Of a DNA stretch of 20,910 nt, positions 13,332 through 20,800 are shown one piece after another (position 1 is the stretch's first letter; each line of letters opens with the position of its first letter). The notes beneath the pieces are model-generated. The model worked only from the letters and a program-made list of their open reading frames with translations, did no database searches and was not told the origin of the DNA. The translations under genes were made by a program, and so were the position numbers. Source of the DNA: a virus; the IMG/VR virus record IMGVR_UViG_3300033985_000058, positions 1-20,910 of that record; one strand, given 5' to 3'.

Positions 13332-13691
13332 ATGGCAGGTAAAGTTAAATCTAAAAAAGTTATAAGTAAAAGAGTTGAGGATGCACTTAATCTTATACTA
13401 TCTGATAGTTTATACGAGAAGGCTAATGTTGATGATAATATAAATATAACAACAGGTATGTCTGTAACTATCAACATAGGAAATTATGAAAGTATAAAGT
13501 ACACAGTTAATGCAGGTATGTTGTGTAAACATAAATATGCAAAGGAAGTTAAAGAAGAATTGGATAAGTATGTTGAATCTGAGATTAAAAAGAAATACGA
13601 AGAAATTAAGAGTAATAGTATAGACAACACTGATATTGTAGAATCTAATATTGATTTAGAAGATGATAAGACAATAGAAATAGATTTTTAA
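13332..13691 (+). CDS. Small phage protein with INIGNYES motif, 119 aa
   Basis: It starts one base after the helicase stop, with ATAGGAGGATAAA before the ATG. A basic head (KVKSKKVISKRVEDAL) is followed by a beta segment MSVTINIGNYESIKYTVNAG, a long charged helix (YAKEVKEELDKYVESEIKKK) and an acidic end (DLEDDKTIEIDF). The ..N.GNYES.k..V.. strand followed by a helix pair is, from memory, frequent in uncharacterised phage proteins encoded near recombination genes. Placed between SF2 helicase and RecA, it may be an accessory to them. The protein at 16380 shares this beta-then-helix outline without clear identity. Confidence 0.7.
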   Translation: MAGKVKSKKVISKRVEDALNLILSDSLYEKANVDDNINITTGMSVTINIGNYESIKYTVNAGMLCKHKYAKEVKEELDKYVESEIKKKYEEIKSNSIDNTDIVESNIDLEDDKTIEIDF

Positions 13692-13700
13692 GGGGGCTAT

Positions 13701-14714
13701 ATGGCGAATAAATTAAAACCTATACAAGCCTCTAAGTTTAAAACAACGGTAAAGCGTATACCATCTGGAGTATTTTCTTTTGATGTGCTTACAGGTGGTG
13801 GGATACCTGTAGGTAAAGTAACTATATTTGAAGGTAATAAGTCATCAGGTAAAACCACACACTCACTTAGAATAATAGGTAATTATTTAGCAGAGTTTGA
13901 AAATAAGAAAGTACTATATGTAGATTTCGAGAATAGCTTTGATGCTGAATGGACAAGTAGATTTGTAGAAGATAGTGATATGGATAGGATACTGTTAATA
14001 GAGCCGTTGTATGCAGAAGAAGGTATAGATGCTATAGTAGATATTCTTAATAACGATAAAGATGTTGGTATGTTATTTGTGGATAGTCTTGCTAATATGA
14101 TACCTATTGCAGATGCTGAAAAGAGTGCTTATGAGGATACTGTAGGTGCTCAGGCTAAAGTAATTAATAAAATGTTTAGAAAAATATTACCTATTATGAG
14201 TTCTATGAGAAGAGAAGATAGAGAATTAACAGTATTACTTATAAACCAACAAAGAGTTAAGATAGGTGCTACTGCGTTTACTTCAGGAATGACTAAACCA
14301 GGAGGAGTGTATCAGGATTTCATAGCTTCATTGGATATAAAGTTCTCCTACATAGGCAATGTTGAATCAAAGAGTGTTACAATAAAAACTAAACATCAAT
14401 TTAAAGTTGAGAAATCTAAAATAGCTAGAGCAGTGCCTTATAGGAAAGGAGAATTTTCTATAGTATTGGTGGAGCATAATGGTTTATCCGTAGGGCAGAG
14501 TGATGATTATACTACTATAATAAATTCAGCTAAAAGATGTGGGGTATTAGAACGTGATGGAAACAAATGGAAGTTTGGTGAAAACGTTTTCAAAACGTTA
14601 GCAGAAGTAGAGGACGCAGTTAGGAATGATGAAGCACTTTATATCACTCTATATGAAAAAACTAGAGATTCCTTAATTGATAATCTGCTGGTGGGAGATG
14701 ATGATGCTAATTAA
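13701..14714 (+). CDS. RecA/UvsX-like recombinase, 337 aa
   Basis: It forms filaments on ssDNA and drives strand exchange. IPSGVFSFDVLTGGGIPVGK leads to Walker A GNKSSGKTT (45-53), then YVDFENSFDAEW, Walker B MLFVDSLANMI (D128) and loop 2-like LLINQQRVKIGA with FTSGMTKPGG. These are RecA hallmarks; the length matches UvsX/RecA. It is preceded by TAAGGGGGCTAT, an unusual G-only ribosome binding site. Acidic residues end the protein (VGDDDAN). An exact palindrome copy lies at 14579-14592. The nuclease gene that follows begins within its last codons. Confidence 0.92.
   Translation: MANKLKPIQASKFKTTVKRIPSGVFSFDVLTGGGIPVGKVTIFEGNKSSGKTTHSLRIIGNYLAEFENKKVLYVDFENSFDAEWTSRFVEDSDMDRILLIEPLYAEEGIDAIVDILNNDKDVGMLFVDSLANMIPIADAEKSAYEDTVGAQAKVINKMFRKILPIMSSMRREDRELTVLLINQQRVKIGATAFTSGMTKPGGVYQDFIASLDIKFSYIGNVESKSVTIKTKHQFKVEKSKIARAVPYRKGEFSIVLVEHNGLSVGQSDDYTTIINSAKRCGVLERDGNKWKFGENVFKTLAEVEDAVRNDEALYITLYEKTRDSLIDNLLVGDDDAN
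14579..14592. repeat. Dispersed 14-bp palindrome, exact copy
   Basis: TGAAAACGTTTTCA near the 3' end of the RecA-like gene, in the codon phase E-N-V-F. Confidence 0.75.
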
Positions 14715-15198
14715 TTGTTATAACTGCAATTCACAAATAATAATGAATAAGTTTAAAGGTGTTAATAAAACTTTTATACCTTGTTCTTTTGAATGCTTTA
14801 TAGAAACTTGCAAGCAAGTAGGAAAACCTATATCTATGATTGATATGAAAGTTAATAAGAATAAAGGTGTAAAAGTTTTCAGAAGTCAGTTAGAAAAAGA
14901 GTTTAATGATTATATGATAAGTAAGGGGGTTAGCTGTTACTTTGAGCCGTATTTTTTTACAATGGAAATAAAAAGTAAGAAAAGATATTACCTTCCTGAT
15001 TTCTTTCTACCTGAATACGAAGTGTTTATAGAAATTAAAGGGGATATATGGGGAGATGGTGCATATTCTAAATACAAAGAGTTCTCTAAATATATCCCAG
15101 TAATACTAATCAATAACAGTATGTTTAAATTAATAAAAATAAATAACAAATCTAAAGGTGAGTTCAGTATAAAAGGAGAGATAGATGTCGGTAAGTGA
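14704..15198 (+). CDS. PD-(D/E)XK nuclease with N-terminal zinc knuckle, 164 aa
   Basis: Three in-frame ATGs stand in a row (14698, 14701, 14704); 14704 is best spaced from GGTGGGAG and overlaps the recA-like gene by 11 bases. An in-frame TTG at 14677 is possible but unsupported. The N-terminus has CYNC, then CSFECF, a likely four-Cys zinc site. The core has QLEKEFNDYM, then YLPDFFLPEYEVFIEIKGD: D99-x10-E110-x-K112, the classical nuclease signature, in a form (PDFfLp...iEiKG) seen in Vsr/TnsA-like and DUF559/DUF1064-type endonucleases. Repair, junction resolution or restriction of host DNA are all possible. Confidence 0.75.
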   Translation: MLINCYNCNSQIIMNKFKGVNKTFIPCSFECFIETCKQVGKPISMIDMKVNKNKGVKVFRSQLEKEFNDYMISKGVSCYFEPYFFTMEIKSKKRYYLPDFFLPEYEVFIEIKGDIWGDGAYSKYKEFSKYIPVILINNSMFKLIKINNKSKGEFSIKGEIDVGK

Positions 15199-16006
15199 AT
15201 GTAAGAATATAATAACTATGATTAGAAAATCTATAAGGGATGACATAAAAAGCGGTAGAAAAGAAAATAATAATTATAGAATACACGCATCAAGTGTATA
15301 TGATTTCTGTGCTTATAGATTATATATAGCAAATAAGTTAAAAGTAAACTACTCACCAGAACAACCTTTAGATACAGGCAGAGCTTTTACATTTAAATTA
15401 GGTAGAAAGATTCAGGATATAATAACTGACTCTATTATATCCTACGCACCAGAGTATGTGTTAGGCAATTTTAAGTGTACTTGTTGTGGTTATTCTGTTA
15501 TAAGTACAGCCGATAATTGTACTTGTAAAGAGTGCTCAAAAACTATGGTATATGATGAGATAGTTTTAGAGTATAACATACCGAATACCAAATATTTTAT
15601 AAGCGGGAGCGTTGATTGTTTCATAGCGGGTGCTGAAACTTTTACACCTGTAGAAATAAAAGGATTAAGACAAGAGGATTTTATTGGAGAGCCTATTTTT
15701 AAATATGAGATTCAAGCAGGTATATATAGTTGGTTAGTAAATAAATCAACAACAATTAAGGAGTTAGAAAACAAAGGTTTTAAGTTTAATAAAGAAGGCT
15801 CTTTACTATTATATGTTGCTAAACAGCATAACCAAAACCCTATTAGAGGTTTCTTTGTAAAAAGGAATAAGACAGTAGTTAATATACTAAACAAACTTAT
15901 ACAGGATGTAATAGCTTTAGAAGCAGGAGCACCTAAGAAAGTTTGTAATAGTAAAGCCTCTATATTGGCTAAAAGTTGTCCATTTAAAAAAGAATGTTGG
16001 GGGTAG
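15185..16006 (+). CDS. Cas4/RecB-family nuclease with Fe-S site and zinc ribbon, 273 aa
   Basis: H35 and C42 (YRIHASSVYDFCAYRLYIAN), then GSVDCF (D144), VEIKG (E157, K159) and YEIQAGIYSW form the RecB/Cas4 catalytic set H...D...ExK...QxxxY. C254, C265 and C271 (ILAKSCPFKKEC) with C42 match the four-Cys 4Fe-4S arrangement of Cas4/AddB, which encloses the nuclease domain. An inserted segment near residues 97-117 (CTCCGYSV...CTCKEC) adds a zinc ribbon not normal in Cas4. Such phage proteins are probably 5'-3' exonucleases for recombination. The start (AAAGGAGAGATAG before ATG) overlaps the previous nuclease gene by 14 bases. No CRISPR array is present here. Confidence 0.85.
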   Translation: MSVSECKNIITMIRKSIRDDIKSGRKENNNYRIHASSVYDFCAYRLYIANKLKVNYSPEQPLDTGRAFTFKLGRKIQDIITDSIISYAPEYVLGNFKCTCCGYSVISTADNCTCKECSKTMVYDEIVLEYNIPNTKYFISGSVDCFIAGAETFTPVEIKGLRQEDFIGEPIFKYEIQAGIYSWLVNKSTTIKELENKGFKFNKEGSLLLYVAKQHNQNPIRGFFVKRNKTVVNILNKLIQDVIALEAGAPKKVCNSKASILAKSCPFKKECWG

Positions 16007-16008
16007 TT

Positions 16009-16224
16009 ATGAATGAGAAATTGTTTGAACTATTTAAAAGCAACTGTGTAACTTGTACTAAGAGTAGAAGAACGCCTGATTTTTTACGAAAGACAGATGG
16101 TAATTATATATTCATCTGTCTTAATCTTTCGTGTGAAATATCAAAGAGTTTTGGGTTTGAAGATGCTTTAGAATTTACAAGAGAGGAGGCACTACAGTAT
16201 GGAAAACAAATGGGTATGGACTAA
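16009..16224 (+). CDS. Small zinc-finger protein, 71 aa
   Basis: I chose the ATG at 16009 (GGGGGTAGTT before it, 2 bases after the previous stop) rather than an in-frame codon at 15994 inside the preceding gene. CVTC (about 13-16), then CLNLSC (about 37-42), gives four Cys for one zinc. The rest is helical and charged (FGFEDALEFTREEALQYGKQ). It overlaps the next gene by 26 bases. No catalytic motif; nucleic acid or protein binding is likely. Confidence 0.65.
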   Translation: MNEKLFELFKSNCVTCTKSRRTPDFLRKTDGNYIFICLNLSCEISKSFGFEDALEFTREEALQYGKQMGMD

Positions 16225-16387
16225 AGATAAGTTTAAAGAACAAGTAAAGAAGGATGTCTTAGCAGCTATGGCAACAGCTAAAATATCCGTATGTGCAAGG
16301 GATGCTGCAATCAAATATTTTAGTATACTATTTGATGGAACGTTAGAATCAGCTAAAGAAATTTTTAAGGAGAAAGAAGATGAGTAA
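16199..16387 (+). CDS. Small helical protein, 62 aa
   Basis: GAGAGGAGG at about 16182-16190 is a strong site though spaced slightly far from the ATG. The product, starting MENKWVWTKDKFKEQVKKDV, is predicted all-helical, with a hydrophobic middle (AAMATAKISVCARDAAIKYF) and a charged end. It overlaps both neighbours (26 and 8 bases), typical of this cluster. Not recognised. Confidence 0.6.
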   Translation: MENKWVWTKDKFKEQVKKDVLAAMATAKISVCARDAAIKYFSILFDGTLESAKEIFKEKEDE

Positions 16388-16739
16388 TAACAGTGCTAGA
16401 ATAATGACAAACGAAGTATTAATTAGGGAGTTTAAATTTGACGATATCGAAGTAGAAGGCTTAATAGCTATTAAAGTTAAATACGCTGACATAGAGCAAG
16501 CTGATGATAAAGGAAACTATACTATAAAAACTTCTACAGATTTTGTAGTTAATGTTAAAGCTGGGTTAGAAGATGACAATGTAGTAATTAAAGAAACTAA
16601 AATAGAAGTAGACAGAATAAAGCAGGAAGTATCAAAAGCTATAGAGGATACTGTTAGAGATAGAATACAAAAGGCGTATGATAAAATGCTAGAGAGTGTT
16701 ATGAAAGACGAAGGTAAGATAAATGGGGTTATGAATTAG
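16380..16739 (+). CDS. Unrecognised phage protein, beta-strand plus helix, 119 aa
   Basis: The ATG lies in the last codons of the previous gene, with AAGGAGAAAGA upstream. Residues 12-65 alternate strands (VLIREFKFDDIEVEGLIAIK, DFVVNVKAG); residues 75-115 form one long charged helix (KIEVDRIKQEVSKAIEDTVR onwards). The outline resembles the 119-residue protein encoded at 13332, equal in length, but I see no convincing alignment. Possibly a recombination accessory; function unknown. Confidence 0.65.
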   Translation: MSNNSARIMTNEVLIREFKFDDIEVEGLIAIKVKYADIEQADDKGNYTIKTSTDFVVNVKAGLEDDNVVIKETKIEVDRIKQEVSKAIEDTVRDRIQKAYDKMLESVMKDEGKINGVMN

Positions 16740-16747
16740 GGGGCATT

Positions 16748-17059
16748 ATGAAAACAGGAACTAAGACTAACAGACAAAGAGGAAAAAGACATCAGAAAGA
16801 AGTAGCTAAATTATTTGGTGGTATTGATGTTGGTATTAAAGGTGGAGAAGATGTTTTCCACAGTAAGTTTAGCATAGAATGTAAAAGTGTGTTGAAATTT
16901 GTTGTGGATAAATGGTATCAACAGGCAAGTAATAATAACCCAGATAAAGATAAACGTAAAAATATGGTGGTGGTGCACCTTAAAAATAAGAGTTATCTAG
17001 ATGATTATGTCATACTTAAAGCTAAGGATTTTATAGAAATGTTTAATGAAATAATATAG
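16748..17059 (+). CDS. Small PD-(D/E)XK nuclease, Holliday-resolvase-like, 103 aa
   Basis: RQRGKRHQKEVAKLFGG (E17 within), D35 in GGEDVFHSKF, E44-C-K46 in SIECKS and a trailing KWYQQAS helix form the compact E...D...ExK...Q nuclease core typical of phage resolvase-like or VRR-type endonucleases. It would cut branched DNA left by the RecA-like protein and SF2 helicase. The size is minimal for the fold. TTAGGGGGCATT precedes the ATG. It is the third PD-(D/E)XK gene within 2.4 kb, so the roles are probably distinct. Confidence 0.75.
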   Translation: MKTGTKTNRQRGKRHQKEVAKLFGGIDVGIKGGEDVFHSKFSIECKSVLKFVVDKWYQQASNNNPDKDKRKNMVVVHLKNKSYLDDYVILKAKDFIEMFNEII

Positions 17060-17074
17060 AATAAGGAGAGGATT

Positions 17075-17476
17075 ATGACTACCAGAATGTCTGTTTATTG
17101 TAGTTTAGAAATAGCTTCTGCCTTAGTAGAAGTAATAGATATATCTGTGTTAAACAATATAGTTTCTTTAATTAAGAAAGCCTCAGATATAGTATCAAAT
17201 AAACTTACTGATAGGCAAAAAGCTATATGCCACAGGAGAGTGCTTAATCTAAATTATCCTAACGGTAATGGTTTTATAATGCTTGCTATGGCTCTTGAAC
17301 TTCTAAGTTATGCTACTGTAACTATAAAAGAAGGGGGTAATGAAAAAGATAAGAAAGCACTTAAATTGATTAATCTAAGCAGAGGAAAGATAGTAGATTA
17401 CTTAGTAGATTTAGATGAGGAGATATATAGCGAAGGTGTGCATTATGCCAACGAATTACTTGGGGGGTTAGTATGA
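17075..17476 (+). CDS. Unrecognised helical phage protein, 133 aa
   Basis: AAGGAGAGGATT precedes the ATG. The sequence is helical throughout, with MTTRMSVYCSLEIASALVEV at the start, a central HRRVLNLNYPNGNGFIMLAM and an acidic helix near the end. There is no metal or nucleotide motif. Its first 30 bases resemble the leader ORF at 7597 (GGAGAGGATTATG then AGAATGTCT). It overlaps the next gene by ATGA. Confidence 0.65.
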   Translation: MTTRMSVYCSLEIASALVEVIDISVLNNIVSLIKKASDIVSNKLTDRQKAICHRRVLNLNYPNGNGFIMLAMALELLSYATVTIKEGGNEKDKKALKLINLSRGKIVDYLVDLDEEIYSEGVHYANELLGGLV

Positions 17477-17862
17477 TTAGTATTAAATTAACACAGGATG
17501 CTTTAGAAGTATTTGAAAACGTTTTCAAAACTCTTACTCCTAAAGATGTATTAGAGATATCTAAAAAGTTAGGGTATGAAACTAGAACTACTTTATGGTG
17601 CTTTTTAAATGGTACGCAGTCTTTACCTTTGGATAAGTTTTTAAAACTTATGGAATATGTCGAGTATGAAAATACTGTAATATTAGAAGCCTCAGCTAAG
17701 CGTAGGTATGAAGGGGTTATAAAAGATTCTACAATAGAAATACGGGATACAGAATTGCGTAATCTCTTAATACAAGAGTTATTAGTTAATGGGGAAGAGG
17801 TTGTAAAAAATATATTTGATTTAGGTAAGAGATTATATTTTGGTTATGAGGTGCAAAGATGA
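17473..17862 (+). CDS. Possible HTH-type protein, 129 aa
   Basis: Residues 23-62 (TPKDVLEISKKLGYETRTTL then a turn FLNGTQSLPLDKFLKLMEYV) have the spacing of an XRE/Cro-like helix-turn-helix, where LNGTQSLPLDKF matches the region after the recognition helix. The C-terminal half is an acidic/basic helical domain. GGGGGGTTAGT precedes the ATG (overlap ATGA with the previous gene). An exact palindrome copy sits 41 bases after the start, at 17514-17527. It could be a small regulator, perhaps of the polymerase gene that overlaps its stop; this is speculative. Confidence 0.6.
   Translation: MISIKLTQDALEVFENVFKTLTPKDVLEISKKLGYETRTTLWCFLNGTQSLPLDKFLKLMEYVEYENTVILEASAKRRYEGVIKDSTIEIRDTELRNLLIQELLVNGEEVVKNIFDLGKRLYFGYEVQR
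17514..17527. repeat. Dispersed 14-bp palindrome, exact copy
   Basis: TGAAAACGTTTTCA near the start of the HTH-like gene, in the codon phase E-N-V-F. Confidence 0.75.
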
Positions 17863-20800
17863 CTTGTGAAGGTTGCCCTTATAATGGGGCTAAAAAAATA
17901 AAATATAGATTAGTAGAAAATACTGACATTATGATAATTCAAGAAGCTCCTACAAGAGAGGAGCTTCTGAATGGGAAGTTGCTATGCGGCAGGAGTGGGC
18001 AGCTCCTGAAACAGTTAATAACTAAGTATCAACTTAATAATTATAATATTAGTTTTGTGTATTCTTGCAAGTGTGAAATAAATAAACAAGATAAAAAAGA
18101 AGCTAACGCTGCTGTAAAAATATGTAAGCCTAATGTATTAGAAGCAATTAATAAAGTTAAGCCTAAGATTATTGTTACCTTTGGTGAGTTAGCGTCTAAG
18201 CAGTTATTAGGTAGTAAAATATCTGGTGGTATATTAGCAAACAGAGGGAGAATAATACATAATGATGAGTTAGATGTTGATATATTTATAGCTGTACACC
18301 CAGAATATGTTCTTAGAGGCTGTTCTAATAACTACCCTAATAAACCGTACGAACTTATGAGTCCTAAAGAAAGAATGATATTTGATGATATATCACTTCT
18401 ACAAAAAGTTTGTGAAAACGATTTCAAATCTTTAGGGATAAATACTGAAAACTATAAAGAAGCAACCTTAAAAGATTTAGAAGATATATCCAAGTCTAAA
18501 GTGGTAGCTGTGGATATAGAAACTACAGGCGTAGGTATAGGAAACAATATTAAAATATTATCTATATCTTTTAGTTGTAAGCCAGAGCATTCCAGAGTTG
18601 TATTGCTTAAAGATGGGGATATTCAAGATATTAATATAAAGAGTAAAGTTAATGAAATACTAACTAATGAGAATATAAGTAAAGTTGTAGCTGGTAGACC
18701 TTTTGATGAAAATATGTGGAAGAAGAAGCTAGGTGTAGAATGGAAAGGCAACATACACGATGTACTTGTTATGGCTCACCTAGTAAATGAAAACTTACCT
18801 AATGGGTATAACTTAGAAAGTGTAGCAGAAACATTTGCACATATGAGAAACATAAAAGATGTTGCTAAAGGTAAACGAAAATGTCTAACAGAAGAAGATA
18901 AAGATATATTGATTAGATATAATGGTGTAGACTCTGATGCAACTATAAGAGTATATCTAAAATTGAAAGAAGAACTTAGTAAAGATAAATTACTATTAAG
19001 ATACTATATGAAGTTCTTAAAGCCAGTACTTGATATGTATGCAGACATAGGTTTCTATGGGTTTCCACTTAATATAAATGACATTAAAGACTCAGAGAAT
19101 AATTTATCAGTATTAGCAGAAGAATTACACAACTCATTAATAGATGAGCTACCTACTTTAATAAAAGTTATGCACGAAAAAAAAGGTTTGAAACTTAGCC
19201 GTTCAGACTTAATTTTAGATTATATGTTTGGCAATAAGAAATTTACACTAGGGCTGAAGCCTAAAAAATTTACTAATAAGACTATGAAACCTGCAACAGA
19301 TGAGAAACATCTTAAAGAATTTTCAAATATAAAATGGGTTAGTGGACTGCTTAGGTGGAAGAAAGCTAACAAATTACTAACAACATATTATCCGCAATTG
19401 TATAGTGCTATAAATGATGATGGGTGTATATACCCTACTACATTGTTTACAAATACTGTTACAGGAAGGACAGTAGTTCTCAATCCTACTATACAAACAA
19501 TACCACAGAGAGGGGAATTTGCTGGGTATATAAAGAAAATATTTAAAGCTCCTGATGGTTGGAAATTATGTACCAGAGATTTAGCACAATCAGAGCTACG
19601 TATTATAGGTTGGATGGCTAAAGATAAAAACATATTGGATGCTCTTAATAAAGGTATAGACTTGCACACAAAAACAGCGGCTATTGTTAATAACATAGAC
19701 GTATCAAAAGTAACTAAAGATATGAGGCAAAAAGCAAAACCTGTAAACTTTGGTTTCTGTTTAACACCAGATACTATGATAACTACAGATAGAGGTTTGA
19801 TTCCTATAACTTGTGTTAGAGTAGGGGATAAAGTATATACTCATAAACATAGGTGGAAACGAGTTACAGCTCTCCAAAAATTGCACGCTGATATTATATT
19901 AGAGATAAGGACTAATACAGGCAAAGTAGTTAAATGCACAAAAGACCATAAATGGTTGACTGTTCTTCCTGCTGGTAATCATAAAAAAAATACTTATGTG
20001 TTTAAAGAAGCTTGTAAGTTAACTGTTGGGGATAATTTAGTATTTGGGGGTATAAGGGACGAAGTGCCTACTGAGATAGATAATGATTACTTAGTATTAG
20101 GGTGGTTTTTATCAGAAGGTAGTGTGTTCTGTAAAAAAGGAGTAAATGTTACTATAAAACAACATATTTATAAGAATAAAGATGTGTTTGATAGAATGAA
20201 GAAAATACTACCTGATTATGATTTTACTTGCTATATAGATTATGAATTTAAAATAGCATCTTTTATAGCTTATAATAAGAAAAGTAGGATATACAATCTA
20301 TTAGATTCTAAGTTATATGAAAAGTATAGTTATAGTAAAGACAAGAGCACAAAAGGATTGGATATTCATTCTCTGGATACTAAAAAAGTAATAAGTCTGC
20401 TGGCAGGTTTATATGATGGAGATGGTTGTATTACCATGAGTAACAATAGATTGAATATTGTATATATTAGTAAAAGCGAATATCTGATAAAAGATGTTCA
20501 AACACTTTTATTAAGAGTAGGGATAAATTCTAAGATATATAAATACGACAATAGAAATGTTTTTGAATTATATGTGGTTGGCAGCAATAGTAAGTTAAGA
20601 TTCTTAAAAATAATACCTACTATTAAAACAAAAAGAGTAAATTACAACCCAAAGAAAATGTTTGTGGATAAAGAAAAAATAATATCCATAAAGGAAATCA
20701 AATATAACGATTATGTTTATGATTTTACTGTAGAAGACGACCATAGCTTTGTGGCTAATGGTTTGTTTAGTCATAATTGTTATGGGATGCAAGCTAAATC

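Noticed and set aside
15185-16006. CRISPR-Cas adaptation gene cas4 proper
   Set aside because: No cas1, cas2 or array is nearby; the gene sits in a phage recombination cluster where Cas4-like nucleases are common.
19388-19696. - strand ORF opposite the polymerase gene
   Set aside because: It lies antisense to the conserved polymerase domain before and through motif A, with no ribosome binding site.
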